Shown here: piece after piece, positions 44,478-53,372 of the stretch
How positions within the stretch are numbered: position 1 is the stretch's first letter
Layout of the letters: every line of letters starts with the position of its first letter
NCBI GenBank assembly: GCA_016704485.1
Contig: JADJAA010000001.1
Location: 1,488,001 to 1,552,000 of the forward strand
Length of the DNA stretch: 64,000 nt
Reading direction: 5' to 3'
From: Flavobacteriales bacterium
Lineage (GTDB): Bacteria; Bacteroidota; Bacteroidia; Flavobacteriales_F; PHOS-HE28
Program-made: the position numbers and the translations under genes
Notes under the pieces: generated by a model
The model's database searches: none
What the model saw: only the letters and a program-made list of their open reading frames with translations
What the model was told of the DNA's origin: nothing

Positions 44478-46673
44478 ATGAACATGGGAACTACATCTTG
44501 GATAAAACACGCTACCACTGCCGCGTTGACGCTTCTGCTCTTGCTGAGCACGCCAGTAGCTGAAGCACAGAAGTTGCAACAAAATATTCTGGACGAAGCG
44601 ACGGAGAAGTTCGACTATTCGAAGGTAGTCGCTATCTATGAGAGTAGAAGGACCAAAGGAACAGCTACGCCCGATGACCTGCGCCAGTTGGCACAGACCT
44701 ACCAGAAATTGGAGAAACACGCAGAGGCGGAATCCATCTATACGGAGCTGATGGCCACTGGTAAAGAATTGCCGAAGGACATGTTGGCCTATGCACATCA
44801 GCTCAGGGCCAATGGAAAGTATACGGAAGCGAACGAGTGGTATGGGAATTACGCGGCATTGAACCCGGATGACCGTACAGTGGATGCTTACACGAAGGAT
44901 CCACATTTGCTTTCAAAGTTAATGAGCGATAGTACGACCAACTCCGTGCGAAAGGTGCCTATCAATTCGCCTCAGGCCGATCTTGGAATGAGCGTAATGG
45001 GTGAACTATTGCTTTTCTCCAGTGCACGCGGTGAGGGTGCGGGAGGTAAACGCACCTACGGTTGGGATGATCAGCCCTACCTCAATCTGTATACCGCATT
45101 GTTGAAAGGGGAGACCGCCGAGGACCCCATTGTCATGCGCAAGGATATCAATAGCAGGTATCACGATGGTACGGTGAGCTACGATTCCACGCATAAGCGG
45201 ATGTACTTCACCCGAGACAATGTGCACTATGGTTCCGTTGGGAAAAGCGATGACGGTTACCTGAACTTAGGCATCTATTTCGTTGATGTTGTTACCGGTG
45301 AATTCGGACAACAGGAATGGGATGCGCTTATTCCGTTCGATCACAATGATAAGAACGCTAACTACGGGCACCCGTGTGTTTCTCCCGATGGTGCACAGAT
45401 CTTTTTTGTAAGTGACCGGCCGGGCGGACAAGGCGGAACCGATATCTGGGTGAGCCAGAATCAAGGAGACCAATGGGGTGCACCCGTGAACATGGGGCCG
45501 TTGGTGAATACTGCTGGGAATGAAATGTACCCGTTCCTTACTGGAGATAGCACGTTGTTCTTTGCTAGTACAGGGCAGCCTGGTCTTGGTGGCTTGGATA
45601 TCTTCTCTACGCGCTTGACTCCGGCAGGACCGTTGCGTTTGCGTAATTTGGGTTACCCGATCAACACACGATACAATGATCACAGCTTGATCTTGATCAA
45701 TGATACGGCAGGGTTCTTCGCAAGCGATAGACCTGGTGGCGAAGGAAGCGATGATATCTATGGATGTACTGTAAGGCCTGAGACCATGATCATCGCTGGT
45801 ATCGTGATCGACAAGGACTCACGTGAACCGATCGATGGCGCTGATCTCGTCCTTAAGAATACCAACGGAGATACAGTGGTGATACGCGAGATCGAACTCG
45901 AGGATGGAGGAAAGTTCCGGATCAAAGCGGATTACCTGGAGCAATACATCCTCTCGGTATCCCGCAATGGTTATCTGCCCGTAGATCTTCCGATCAACAC
46001 AACGACGGATGATATCGCTAACCTGATCGTGGAATTGGAGAAGTACGAATTTGCTGTTGAAGGGGTTATTACGAGTGCTGAGACCGGAGAGGCAATCCCG
46101 GGTGCGACCGTTGTACTTACCGATGGTAACGATGAACATATCAAGACCGAGACCACCGATGCAGCCGGTAAGTACTACTTTACATTGAAGCCGGAAAGTG
46201 ACTACCGGATCCGTGTAGGCAAGGAAGGTTACTTCAAGCAGAGCGGAGCGCTGAGCACGAAGGGGAAGTCCAGCCAGGTCTTCAAGAAGGATTTCGCGCT
46301 TGTGAAGCTGGCCGTGAATGCCGTGATCCGCTTGGATAACATCTTCTACGACCTTGCCAAATGGAATATCCGCCCGGATGCCGCCATTGAGCTTGATAAG
46401 CTTGTGGAAACGCTGAAGGAGAATCCTACTGTGAAGATCGAGCTGAGCGCACACACGGATTGTCGCGGTAAGGATGCGTACAACCTTTCGCTTTCCGAGA
46501 AACGGGCGAAGAGTGCCGTGGATTATATCCTCAAAAAAGGTATTCCGAAGGAAAGCATCACCAGCAAAGGATACGGTGAAACAATGCCAAGTGAGAATTG
46601 CGATTGCACAAAGTGCACAGAAGATGAACATCAGCGCAATCGCCGAACCGAATTCAAAGTCCTGTCGTTGTAG
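44478..46673 (+). CDS. TPR-PD40-CarboxypepD-OmpA protein of the adhesin operon (PorE-like)
   Basis: 731 residues. Signal peptide 1-30 (ends VAEAQ). TPR-like helices about 33-140 (LRQLAQTYQKLEKHAEAESI); PD40/WD40-like beta-propeller about 150-430 with repeated SPDG/DRPGGxGG motifs (VSDRPGGQGGTDIW, ASDRPGGEGSDDIY); two carboxypeptidase-regulatory-like modules starting near 436 (IAGIVIDKDSREPIDGA) and 523 (VEGVITSAETGEAIPGA); OmpA domain about 620-731 with LSAHTDCRGKDAYNLSLSEK and RNRRTEFKV, carrying the Asp and Arg that bind peptidoglycan diaminopimelate. This layout matches PorE-type proteins that link the T9SS outer-membrane complex to peptidoglycan. Genes of this type commonly follow porP/sprF. 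Confidence 0.92.
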   Translation: MNMGTTSWIKHATTAALTLLLLLSTPVAEAQKLQQNILDEATEKFDYSKVVAIYESRRTKGTATPDDLRQLAQTYQKLEKHAEAESIYTELMATGKELPKDMLAYAHQLRANGKYTEANEWYGNYAALNPDDRTVDAYTKDPHLLSKLMSDSTTNSVRKVPINSPQADLGMSVMGELLLFSSARGEGAGGKRTYGWDDQPYLNLYTALLKGETAEDPIVMRKDINSRYHDGTVSYDSTHKRMYFTRDNVHYGSVGKSDDGYLNLGIYFVDVVTGEFGQQEWDALIPFDHNDKNANYGHPCVSPDGAQIFFVSDRPGGQGGTDIWVSQNQGDQWGAPVNMGPLVNTAGNEMYPFLTGDSTLFFASTGQPGLGGLDIFSTRLTPAGPLRLRNLGYPINTRYNDHSLILINDTAGFFASDRPGGEGSDDIYGCTVRPETMIIAGIVIDKDSREPIDGADLVLKNTNGDTVVIREIELEDGGKFRIKADYLEQYILSVSRNGYLPVDLPINTTTDDIANLIVELEKYEFAVEGVITSAETGEAIPGATVVLTDGNDEHIKTETTDAAGKYYFTLKPESDYRIRVGKEGYFKQSGALSTKGKSSQVFKKDFALVKLAVNAVIRLDNIFYDLAKWNIRPDAAIELDKLVETLKENPTVKIELSAHTDCRGKDAYNLSLSEKRAKSAVDYILKKGIPKESITSKGYGETMPSENCDCTKCTEDEHQRNRRTEFKVLSL

Positions 46674-46698
46674 TTAAGGATAGGGACCAAGGGGAGAG

Positions 46699-46728
46699 CA
46701 GGGTGTCTTAGGGCACCCTGTTCTTTTG
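46699..46728 (+). terminator. Terminator of the adhesin-PorP-OmpA operon
   Basis: CAGGGTG (46699-46705) pairs with CACCCTG (46714-46720), 8-nt loop, followed by TTCTTTTGG. It lies between two convergent genes. Confidence 0.65.
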
Positions 46729-46738
46729 GTACCAACTG

Positions 46739-47851
46739 CTACTTTTTCGTCAACTCCTTCTTCGCACGTTCCGAATAGAATCCGTTCTGCTCAGCGATAC
46801 GGATCATTGCCGCTTTCGCTTCTTCTGCATCACCGGTATGGTCCAAGGTTAATGCGAGGTACCAATCCGCTTCCTCATCGAATACGGTGATGGAGTGTGT
46901 TGCTGCTGCGGAGAGCAAACGTTTTGCGCGTTGGTATGATCCCAGGTTGTAACAGCATAGCCCGGAATAGAATAACACATTCACATCGTTCGGATATTGG
47001 TCCAACGCGCGCTGGAGGTCCTGTAAACAACCCTTGTGGTCGTTGTGTGCGAACTTGTACATGGCGGTCTCCATGTACGGCGTGTAGGGCATTATGCGCT
47101 GGTTCCGATGTGCTGCATTCATTGCATCCTTGTCGCTGAAACTAGCATCAACGCCTTGCTCAGAGATCGCAAGCATCGCTGCATGTGCATAGAGTTCTTT
47201 GGGGTCCACCAACTTCAGGTCGTGGAGATACATCAGTTGCAACGACGATCTCTTGGCATGCACGGGTTCAGGTTTGACTGCAATGCGATCCAGTTTCAGG
47301 ACGGGATCAACGGCGACTATGCTATCCAAAAGGATCGGTTCGCGTACATCCGCAACATGTTCCATGGCCTTCGTGTGCAGGTCATTCTTCTGATGCCCGA
47401 TCTGCAAGGTCTCTGCCAGTTGCACCAAGGCTTCGATCTCTTCGGGTTCCAAAGGTTTCAATTCCGCGTGCAGTTCGGGTTCCGTCAGTACCAATGTGTT
47501 TTCCGTTGATGGAATTGCCGCGATCTCCACTTCATTCTGTCCCGTCACCTCGGGTGATCCCGAGAAGGCAAGTACGCTTGTCGTGATCACGACCACTGTT
47601 GTGGCGACCACCCAGATGGATCCTGTTGTTTGCGGAGGCAATGACGGTGGCGTAAGTTGATCCAATGCCACGAATGCACCGGATCCATGCAGGCCTTCTA
47701 CTGCATCGCGCAGGAACGGATCATGTTCCAGATGCACTTCAATGGCATGTTGTTCACTCGGCGAAAGTTTGCCTTCCATGTATGCTTGCAACTCCGTGCG
47801 TGTGGGTGACCCTGTCGTAGCAAAGGGATGGATGTTGGGCTTATCGGACAT
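46739..47851 (-). CDS. Anti-sigma factor-like membrane protein with TPR repeats
   Basis: 370 residues. N-terminal cytoplasmic part: TRTELQAYMEGKLSPSEQHA followed by EVHLEHDPFLRDAVEGL, which is the zinc-finger-less anti-sigma pattern of Bacteroidota. One membrane segment about 79-97 (IWVVATTVVVITTSVLAFS). The periplasmic part is Glu-rich, then a TPR-like domain from about 275 (LQDLQRALDQYPNDVNVLFY, GLCCYNLGSYQRAKRLLSAA). It overlaps the ECF sigma gene by 11 bp. It presumably holds the sigma factor at the membrane until a periplasmic signal arrives; the TPR domain would be the sensor or docking site. Confidence 0.8.
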   Translation of the reverse strand: MSDKPNIHPFATTGSPTRTELQAYMEGKLSPSEQHAIEVHLEHDPFLRDAVEGLHGSGAFVALDQLTPPSLPPQTTGSIWVVATTVVVITTSVLAFSGSPEVTGQNEVEIAAIPSTENTLVLTEPELHAELKPLEPEEIEALVQLAETLQIGHQKNDLHTKAMEHVADVREPILLDSIVAVDPVLKLDRIAVKPEPVHAKRSSLQLMYLHDLKLVDPKELYAHAAMLAISEQGVDASFSDKDAMNAAHRNQRIMPYTPYMETAMYKFAHNDHKGCLQDLQRALDQYPNDVNVLFYSGLCCYNLGSYQRAKRLLSAAATHSITVFDEEADWYLALTLDHTGDAEEAKAAMIRIAEQNGFYSERAKKELTKK

Positions 47852-48428
47852 TGGAGCGGGTATTGGTTACGCCGGAGCGTTCTAGTATCAAGCGCAGGTT
47901 CCGCCGACCGTTCTGGAGATGGCTGCGGACCTGCTGTATATCCTGTTGTGTTCGTTCTGCGACCTGCTGATAGCTCTGCTTTTTCAAATAGAAGAGCTCA
48001 ATGCAAATGCGTTGTTCATCCTTCAATTCCGAGATAGCGCTCTCCAGTCGTTGCAAGGTGCTCTCATGAAGGATCGCGTCCTCGTGATCAATGTCATCGG
48101 TTCCATTCCACGTTTGGTTCGGGAATGTCGTAGTAGTGTCCTGCTTGCGCAATAGCATCAAACAGTTGTTGCGCATGACGGTGTGCAACCACGGACGAAA
48201 ACGCTGTATCTCTTGTTTCGTAACAAGCGATCCCAATGTCGCGAACAGCTCTACAACAAGATCCTTGGATCGCTCGGTGTTCTTCAGGTATTTCATTCCT
48301 ACTCCGAAAAGAAGGTGCGCATACCGGTCCCATAGAATACCCAACGCAGGTTGGTGGCCCTGCCTCAGCAAAGCCACCAACTCTTCATCACTCGAAGGGT
48401 CCGTATCGGTCCTGCGCAACAACGTCAT
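47841..48428 (-). CDS. ECF-type RNA polymerase sigma factor
   Basis: 195 residues. Region 2 at about 25-95 (LGILWDRYAHLLFGVGMKYL, then DLVVELFATL and RFRPWLHTVMRNNCL) and region 4 at about 130-185 with a helix-turn-helix (DEQRICIELFYLKKQSYQQVAERTQQ split by text; QVRSHLQNGRRNLRL). No extra C-terminal domain. Its start overlaps the plug protein stop by 4 bp and its stop overlaps the anti-sigma start, so all three are translationally coupled. Targets cannot be read from the window. Confidence 0.9.
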   Translation of the reverse strand: MTLLRRTDTDPSSDEELVALLRQGHQPALGILWDRYAHLLFGVGMKYLKNTERSKDLVVELFATLGSLVTKQEIQRFRPWLHTVMRNNCLMLLRKQDTTTTFPNQTWNGTDDIDHEDAILHESTLQRLESAISELKDEQRICIELFYLKKQSYQQVAERTQQDIQQVRSHLQNGRRNLRLILERSGVTNTRSNVR

Positions 48429-49189
48429 TCAATGATGTTCTCACTATTGGTCAAGGTTTCACGTTCGGCTTCAACATTACGCCGTGCCCATTCTTCCTGG
48501 TAGGACTTGGTGTCGATCACCACCACGCCTCCTGTTACATCACCATAACGTGCAGGTAAGGCGCCAGTGTATACACTTATGCTGCGTATTCCGAAAGATG
48601 GCACCCCACTCAATTTTCCAGTGACCTTCACACCGTCAACAAAGTACACCATGGAGCCTGGGCGTGATCCGCGGAAGATCAAGCTTTCGCCATCGCGCGA
48701 CTTGGTTACTCCCGGAAAGTTCTTTTCGATCATATCGGTTGGGTTCTTTCTGTTCGGGTCATGTTCGAATTCTGGTGCGAGCAAGGTATTCACCGTAGGG
48801 TTATCCATATCGATCAAAGGCCGTTCGAATCTGCGATGAACGATAACGAGGTCCGGAAGTTGATTCCCTTCCAGCGTTACTTCACCAATGCGTGTGATGT
48901 TATCGCCGAGTACCTCGATGCTCCCCAATTCAAAGGTGTTGAAACCGGTAAAAGAGAAGCGGAGCGTATAGGTGCCGGGCTCTAACGGCTTCAGTTTGAA
49001 GCGCCCGTCGATGTCCGTTTCCGTTCCAGGTCCGCTGCCGCTGGGCCAAGTGGTCACACTCGCAAAGGCCACGCCTTCACGCGTCTTGGAATCTACGACG
49101 CGCCCGTGGATCTCGCCAAAGTTCTGGGCTGTTGTAGGTGCAAATGGAATTGCTCCAAGGAGTGCACTCAGTAGGATGTTCTTTCGCAT
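48425..49189 (-). CDS. CarboxypepD-regulatory plus TonB-plug protein lacking a barrel
   Basis: 254 residues. Signal peptide 1-21 (ends PTTAQ). Residues 25-110 are a CarboxypepD_reg-like sandwich (IHGRVVDSKTREGVAFASVT ... DGRFKLKPL). Residues about 130-235 are a TonB-receptor plug (MIEKNFPGVTKSRDGESLIF, GSMVYFVDGVKVTG, SISVYTGALPARYGDVTGG). The protein ends about 20 residues later, so the 22-strand barrel of a real receptor is absent. The stop is not a frameshift remnant: it overlaps the sigma factor start by an ATGA, as in a designed operon. First gene of plug-sigma-anti-sigma. Family members with this truncated form are known in Bacteroidota; a signalling role is inference. Confidence 0.85.
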   Translation of the reverse strand: MRKNILLSALLGAIPFAPTTAQNFGEIHGRVVDSKTREGVAFASVTTWPSGSGPGTETDIDGRFKLKPLEPGTYTLRFSFTGFNTFELGSIEVLGDNITRIGEVTLEGNQLPDLVIVHRRFERPLIDMDNPTVNTLLAPEFEHDPNRKNPTDMIEKNFPGVTKSRDGESLIFRGSRPGSMVYFVDGVKVTGKLSGVPSFGIRSISVYTGALPARYGDVTGGVVVIDTKSYQEEWARRNVEAERETLTNSENIIE

Positions 49190-49252
49190 TTTCGATCGCT
49201 TTGACCATAAGATGCAAAGACGGTGTGGAATGCATAAAAGAATTGAAGTCCG

Positions 49253-49867
49253 CTACAACTCCTCCGCCACGACCTCTCTTACTCCTGGCACTTCGTGTTT
49301 CAGCAAGTTCTCAATGCCTTGCTTCAACGTTACCATGCTGCTTGGGCAACCGCTGCATGATCCGCGCAAACTCACGGTAACTATCCCATCCTCAAAGGAA
49401 CGGAATGCGATATGGCCACCATCACCTTCCACTGCCGGACGGATGTACTCTTCCAGGATCTTGATGATCTGTTCGTCCTCCGGACCCTTTGCCGGTGCAT
49501 GCGTACTCGCACGTTCGTTCGCGTCGGCCAAGGCTTGCGCAGGGGCATCGCTCAACACTACGCGGCCATCGTCCTTCAGGTAATCCTGGATGTATTCGCG
49601 CAATTCCAGTTGCACCAGATCCCAGCTCACGGAGTTGTTCTTGGTTACGGTGATGAAGTTTCCCGAGATGAAAATTCCCGTCACGAAAGGCAGGTTGAAG
49701 ACATGTGCTGCAAACGGAGAAACCGCTTCGGCTTCCGCTGGTGTGCGGAATTCCAATAAACGACTATCCGGTACCAAAGCCACATTGCTCACGAATCGCA
49801 TCGTCGCTGGATTCGGGGTCATTTCGGCATAAACGGATACGGGCGGTTTGGTGGCTGCTTCAGGCAT
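49253..49867 (-). CDS. NifU-family Fe-S scaffold/carrier protein (Nfu)
   Basis: 204 residues. N-terminal Nfu_N domain (VYAEMTPNPATMRFVSN, FNLPFVTGIFISGNFITVTK), then the NifU-like C-terminal domain with DEQIIKILEEYIRPAVEGDGGH and the cluster-binding cysteines C171 and C174 in GSCSGCPSSMVTLKQGIE. It binds a 4Fe-4S cluster and delivers it to target enzymes. Alone on its strand, with a perfect -7 box 25 bp before the ATG. Confidence 0.95.
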   Translation of the reverse strand: MPEAATKPPVSVYAEMTPNPATMRFVSNVALVPDSRLLEFRTPAEAEAVSPFAAHVFNLPFVTGIFISGNFITVTKNNSVSWDLVQLELREYIQDYLKDDGRVVLSDAPAQALADANERASTHAPAKGPEDEQIIKILEEYIRPAVEGDGGHIAFRSFEDGIVTVSLRGSCSGCPSSMVTLKQGIENLLKHEVPGVREVVAEEL

Positions 49868-49892
49868 TTTGGACTGGTCTTATTGAATGGCA

Positions 49893-49900
49893 CAAAGATA
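49893..49900 (-). promoter_or_regulatory. -7 promoter box of the nfu gene
   Basis: Minus-strand TATCTTTG, perfect match to TAnnTTTG, 25 nt before the start codon at 49867. Confidence 0.55.
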
Positions 49901-50048
49901 GTGGGTATGGATGAGGGGCTTTGAATGTGTGTGTGGTAGAAGAGATGGAACGCTGATAACACTGAAAGAGATGATAACCGCAGATAAGGGTAGTTGCGGG
50001 GATGGTCTTTCCGTTGCGTCATCTATTACTTAGACACGGGATCCCGGA

Positions 50049-50525
50049 ATGACGGCTCGGAACAACCAACTTTTCATAACGATGGAACCCAAAATACCGA
50101 TCACCGTATATTTGCCGGACGAAATGAACCAGTGCATTAGACAGAACAAATGGAGCGCAGCGCTTTTGGCGGTGCTCTTATTGTTCGTTACAAGCGGGTT
50201 CGCGTTGTCGCGGATGACCTGCCTAAGCGCTGGACACTCCGTGGTGAGCGTTGGTCTGGCCGATGATTGCTGCCCGGATGATGCGCCTTCCGCTATTCCA
50301 GTAGTGAAAGCAACATGTTGTGCTATCACACAAGCTGTTGGATACACTGACCCATTCACACAACATGTGGAATTGGCATTGGACCTCACTGCTACGGTCG
50401 TTGATCAAGAACCTGTGCGCATTGCACTTTTCCAGCCGACCCGCGTGTTACCACGTGGAGAAGCTATACCGCCGCCCTTACTCTTGAGTGTGCGCTTGGC
50501 TGCAAACGGCAGCTTCCTTATTTAG
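50049..50525 (+). CDS. HYC_CC_PP-family small protein
   Basis: 158 residues from ATG 50049; ATG 50082 or ATG 50124 would give shorter forms that still keep the membrane segment. Hydrophobic segment KWSAALLAVLLLFVTSGFALSR, then cysteine pairs (MTCLSAGHS, DDCCPDDA, ATCCAI) and a C-terminal PPP motif (EAIPPPLLLSVR). This matches the HYC_CC_PP pattern of small Bacteroidota proteins found next to TonB receptors and heavy-metal proteins. The cysteines probably bind a metal ion or form disulphides in the periplasm. Upstream of the TonB receptor and HMA genes and likely in the same transcription unit. Confidence 0.72.
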   Translation: MTARNNQLFITMEPKIPITVYLPDEMNQCIRQNKWSAALLAVLLLFVTSGFALSRMTCLSAGHSVVSVGLADDCCPDDAPSAIPVVKATCCAITQAVGYTDPFTQHVELALDLTATVVDQEPVRIALFQPTRVLPRGEAIPPPLLLSVRLAANGSFLI

Positions 50526-50592
50526 ATCGTTCTTCTTGGTTCCACCTGCTGCATTCGTGTGGCACGTCCGTTTTTTCCGCTTTGGCGGATCC

Positions 50593-50600
50593 GAACTTTG
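50593..50600 (+). promoter_or_regulatory. Candidate -7 box (GAACTTTG) for the TonB receptor
   Basis: GAACTTTG ends 12 bp before the ATG at 50613. It differs from TAnnTTTG at one base; the same octamer stands just before marR (60181-60188). Confidence 0.3.
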
Positions 50601-50612
50601 AAATGAACGATC

Positions 50613-52892
50613 ATGTTTCACTACGAACGAATAGGATTATTACTCGTGCCGCTGCTCTTCGGGAGCTTGTTGGCACACGCACAACCGACCGTCACAGGTC
50701 AAGTACTTGGTGAAAGCCTCTCGGGTACGGAACGCATTCCCGGCGCTTCCGTTGGTTGGCTAGGAACAACGGTTTCCGCTGTTACGGATGTTGATGGAAT
50801 GTTTGCCATCGCACAACCTGATGCGTGGCCTGCCAAACTGGTGGTCGCAGCCGTTGGGTTCCGGAATGATACCCTCAACTTCGATGTAACACCGACTAAA
50901 GCATTGCGCGTTGCGCTGGGAGCTGTGCAGGAATTGAAAAGCGCAGAGGTGGTGGAACGCGTGAGTGGTACGCAACTCAATTCGCGCACAACGATCAATC
51001 TGGAGACCATCGGACAGAAGGAATTGAAGCGCGCTGCGTGTTGCGACCTCAGCGAAAGCTTTGAGACGAACGCAACCATCGATGTGAATTACGCCGATGC
51101 CGTATCCGGAACGAAGACGATCCGCATGCTCGGTCTGGATGGGAGGTACGCACAGATCAGCATGGAGAACCTGCCGTTCATCCGTGGCTTGTCATCGAAC
51201 TACGGGCTTACACTGCTGCCCGGTACGTGGATCCAGGATATCAACCTGAGCAAAGGGATCGGCACCGCTGTGAATGGTCCCAATGCCATGACAGGCCAGA
51301 TCGATCTTTGCCTCCGCGATCCTGCTGCTGAAGGTCCGCTCTTCATCAACCTCTACGGCAACTCACAGGGAAGGGCCGAGGCGAATGTGCATACGGCACA
51401 ATCCACCGGGAAGAACAGCGACAATATCCTGATGCTCCACGGTAACCTGTTCCAACAGGACATGGATCAGAATGCGGATGGGTTCCTGGATTCGCCACGA
51501 TCAAAACGGATCAATGTCATGGACCGCTGGCTCTACCGTACAGAGCGACGCACCATTCAGTTGGGTGCTCGGTATGTGTATGACGAACGGATCGGCGGAG
51601 TTACAACACGCACTGCGGATACACTCAGCGATGTGTTGGTACACGCGCCGTACAACGTGAACATCCGCAATGAAATGATCGATGTGTTCGGTAAGCACGG
51701 GATCGTGTTCAAGAACGATCCTTCGAAGAGCATCGGGTTCCTGTTCACTGCACGCAAACATGATGTGGGTTCACTCTTCGGCGAACGCAATTATACCGGT
51801 ACGCAGGAAAGCTTGTATGCGAGTGCGGTGTATCAAATGTTGCTCGGTACAGGAACGGATCAATTGAAAGCAGGCGTTACGTTCCAGTTCGATGATTATT
51901 CTGAGGCTTTTCGTCCGAACATGACCGCTGCTGATAGCACCTTCGGACGTACGGAGCGCATGCCTGGTGTGTTCGCAGAGTACACACGCAAACGTGAGAA
52001 ATTGGCATTGGTCGCTGGCATTCGAGCTGATGCGAATTCAGTTTACGGCAATACAGTAAGCCCGCGGGTGCATGCGAAGTACGACTTCGGACCACTTACC
52101 AACTTGCGCTTTTCCTTGGGCCATGCGTTCAGAACAGCGAACCCGTTGATCGAGAATTCAAGTGTGCTGGCCAGTTCACGTACGGTGGTGATCGAAGGTC
52201 CGTTGGGAATGGAACGGTCGTGGAACTTCGGTGCTTCGTTCCTGCACAAGTTCAAAATGCTCGATCGCAAGTGGGTATTCGGTGTGGATCTTTACCGCAC
52301 GGAATTCGTGGAACAATTGGTCACGGATCTGGATCGCAGTCCGCAGACCATTGCGTTCTACATGCTCGATGGACCATCGTACGCGAACAGTTTGCTCACC
52401 GATATCCAAGTTGAACTCGGCCGTCGGTTCGATTTCAAAGTGAGCTACCGGTATTACGATGTGCGAACGACATACGATGGCGTAATGCGTCAACGTCCTT
52501 TCACACCGAGCCATCGCGGCCTCATCGATCTGGCCTATTCCGACCTGAAGGATAAGTGGCGTTTCGATATCACTCTGAACCTTTTCGGCGAAGGACGAAT
52601 TCCGAACACCGCTTCCAATCCTGCAGAATATCGGTTCGCGGAACGCTCCCCGGCATACACCACGATGCATGCGCAGATCTCCAGAACTGTAGGTACATGG
52701 GAGTTCTACATCGGTGGGGAGAATCTTACAAGTACACTTCAGAACCAACAGATCATTGCTGCCAATGATCCGTATGGCCCATATTTTGACGCGTCCCTGA
52801 TCTGGGGGCCAACGAACAAGGCCATGCTCTACGGCGGACTTCGTTTCAACATTGCTAAAAAACCCAAGAACCAAACACAGATTACTCCATGA
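50613..52892 (+). CDS. TonB-dependent outer-membrane receptor (probable metal-ion uptake)
   Basis: 759 residues. Signal peptide 1-23 (ends LLAHAQ). Carboxypeptidase-regulatory-like module 25-105 (VTGQVLGES ... AVTDVDGMFAI). Plug domain about 110-240 with CCDLSESFETNATIDVNYAD, TKTIRMLGLDGRYAQISMEN and GNAMTGQIDL-like segments; barrel from about 240 to the end (residues such as YRYYDVRTTYDGV and FYIGGENLTSTLQN, ending GGLRFNIAKK). The plug has a Cys-Cys motif seen in receptors linked to HYC_CC_PP and HMA neighbours. It overlaps the HMA gene by 4 bp. Substrate inferred from neighbours to be a transition metal such as copper; not proven. Confidence 0.88.
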   Translation: MFHYERIGLLLVPLLFGSLLAHAQPTVTGQVLGESLSGTERIPGASVGWLGTTVSAVTDVDGMFAIAQPDAWPAKLVVAAVGFRNDTLNFDVTPTKALRVALGAVQELKSAEVVERVSGTQLNSRTTINLETIGQKELKRAACCDLSESFETNATIDVNYADAVSGTKTIRMLGLDGRYAQISMENLPFIRGLSSNYGLTLLPGTWIQDINLSKGIGTAVNGPNAMTGQIDLCLRDPAAEGPLFINLYGNSQGRAEANVHTAQSTGKNSDNILMLHGNLFQQDMDQNADGFLDSPRSKRINVMDRWLYRTERRTIQLGARYVYDERIGGVTTRTADTLSDVLVHAPYNVNIRNEMIDVFGKHGIVFKNDPSKSIGFLFTARKHDVGSLFGERNYTGTQESLYASAVYQMLLGTGTDQLKAGVTFQFDDYSEAFRPNMTAADSTFGRTERMPGVFAEYTRKREKLALVAGIRADANSVYGNTVSPRVHAKYDFGPLTNLRFSLGHAFRTANPLIENSSVLASSRTVVIEGPLGMERSWNFGASFLHKFKMLDRKWVFGVDLYRTEFVEQLVTDLDRSPQTIAFYMLDGPSYANSLLTDIQVELGRRFDFKVSYRYYDVRTTYDGVMRQRPFTPSHRGLIDLAYSDLKDKWRFDITLNLFGEGRIPNTASNPAEYRFAERSPAYTTMHAQISRTVGTWEFYIGGENLTSTLQNQQIIAANDPYGPYFDASLIWGPTNKAMLYGGLRFNIAKKPKNQTQITP

Positions 52893-53260
52893 AAAAGCTG
52901 ATCATCCTATTCCTCGCACTGCTTACGGTAAACAGCTATGCACAGGATACCAAGAAGAAGAAGACCGAACAACTCGTGATCAAGACCACCACGGTATGCG
53001 ACATGTGCAAGGAGACCATCGAAAAGAACATGATCTACGAGAAAGGCGTGAAAAAAGTGGTCGTCGATCTGGAAGCAAGTGCAGTCAACGTGGAATACGA
53101 TCCGCGCAAGAACACGCCGGAGGATCTGCGCACCGCACTGATCGATCTCGGTTACGGAGCGGACGGCGTACCCGGCAGTGAAAAGGCATTTGCCAAACTT
53201 CCCGAGTGCTGCCAGAAAGAAGGCTGCGGAAAAGTTGCACCTGAAAGGAATGAAAAATGA
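52889..53260 (+). CDS. Periplasmic heavy-metal-associated (HMA) domain protein
   Basis: 123 residues. Signal peptide 1-19 (KKLIILFLALLTVNSYAQ). HMA ferredoxin-like fold with C37 and C40 in TTVCDMCKETIEK, and hydrophobic pattern VKKVVVDLEASAVNVEYDP. A second Cys cluster lies near the end (C107, C108, C113 in PECCQKEGCG). It should bind a soft metal such as copper. The start overlaps the TonB receptor stop by 4 bp. The final codons and stop lie within the AATGAAAAATG-type repeat at 53250, so the natural C-terminus may have been altered by repeat insertion. Confidence 0.88.
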   Translation: MKKLIILFLALLTVNSYAQDTKKKKTEQLVIKTTTVCDMCKETIEKNMIYEKGVKKVVVDLEASAVNVEYDPRKNTPEDLRTALIDLGYGADGVPGSEKAFAKLPECCQKEGCGKVAPERNEK

Positions 53261-53287
53261 AAAATGTAGAATGAAGAATTTAGATTG
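53249..53287 (+). repeat. Short interspersed repeat, copy 1
   Basis: A run of AATGAAAAATG-like units followed by AGAATGAAGAATTTAGATTG (53268-53287). The last block matches 18 of 20 bases of copy 2 at 53906-53925. It supplies the last codons and stop of the HMA gene. Confidence 0.6.
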
Positions 53288-53372
53288 CTCGCGTCCTGCA
53301 ATAATCCACTAAATTCAGGTTCTGCGTTCAGCCCTTTTTTCAGCGTTATCTGCGTTCCATTCGTTTCCCGCC

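Noticed and set aside
48425..49189. Frameshifted remnant of a full TonB receptor
   Set aside because: No barrel coding sequence follows in any frame, and the stop is part of an ATGA overlap with the sigma gene, so the short form looks intended.
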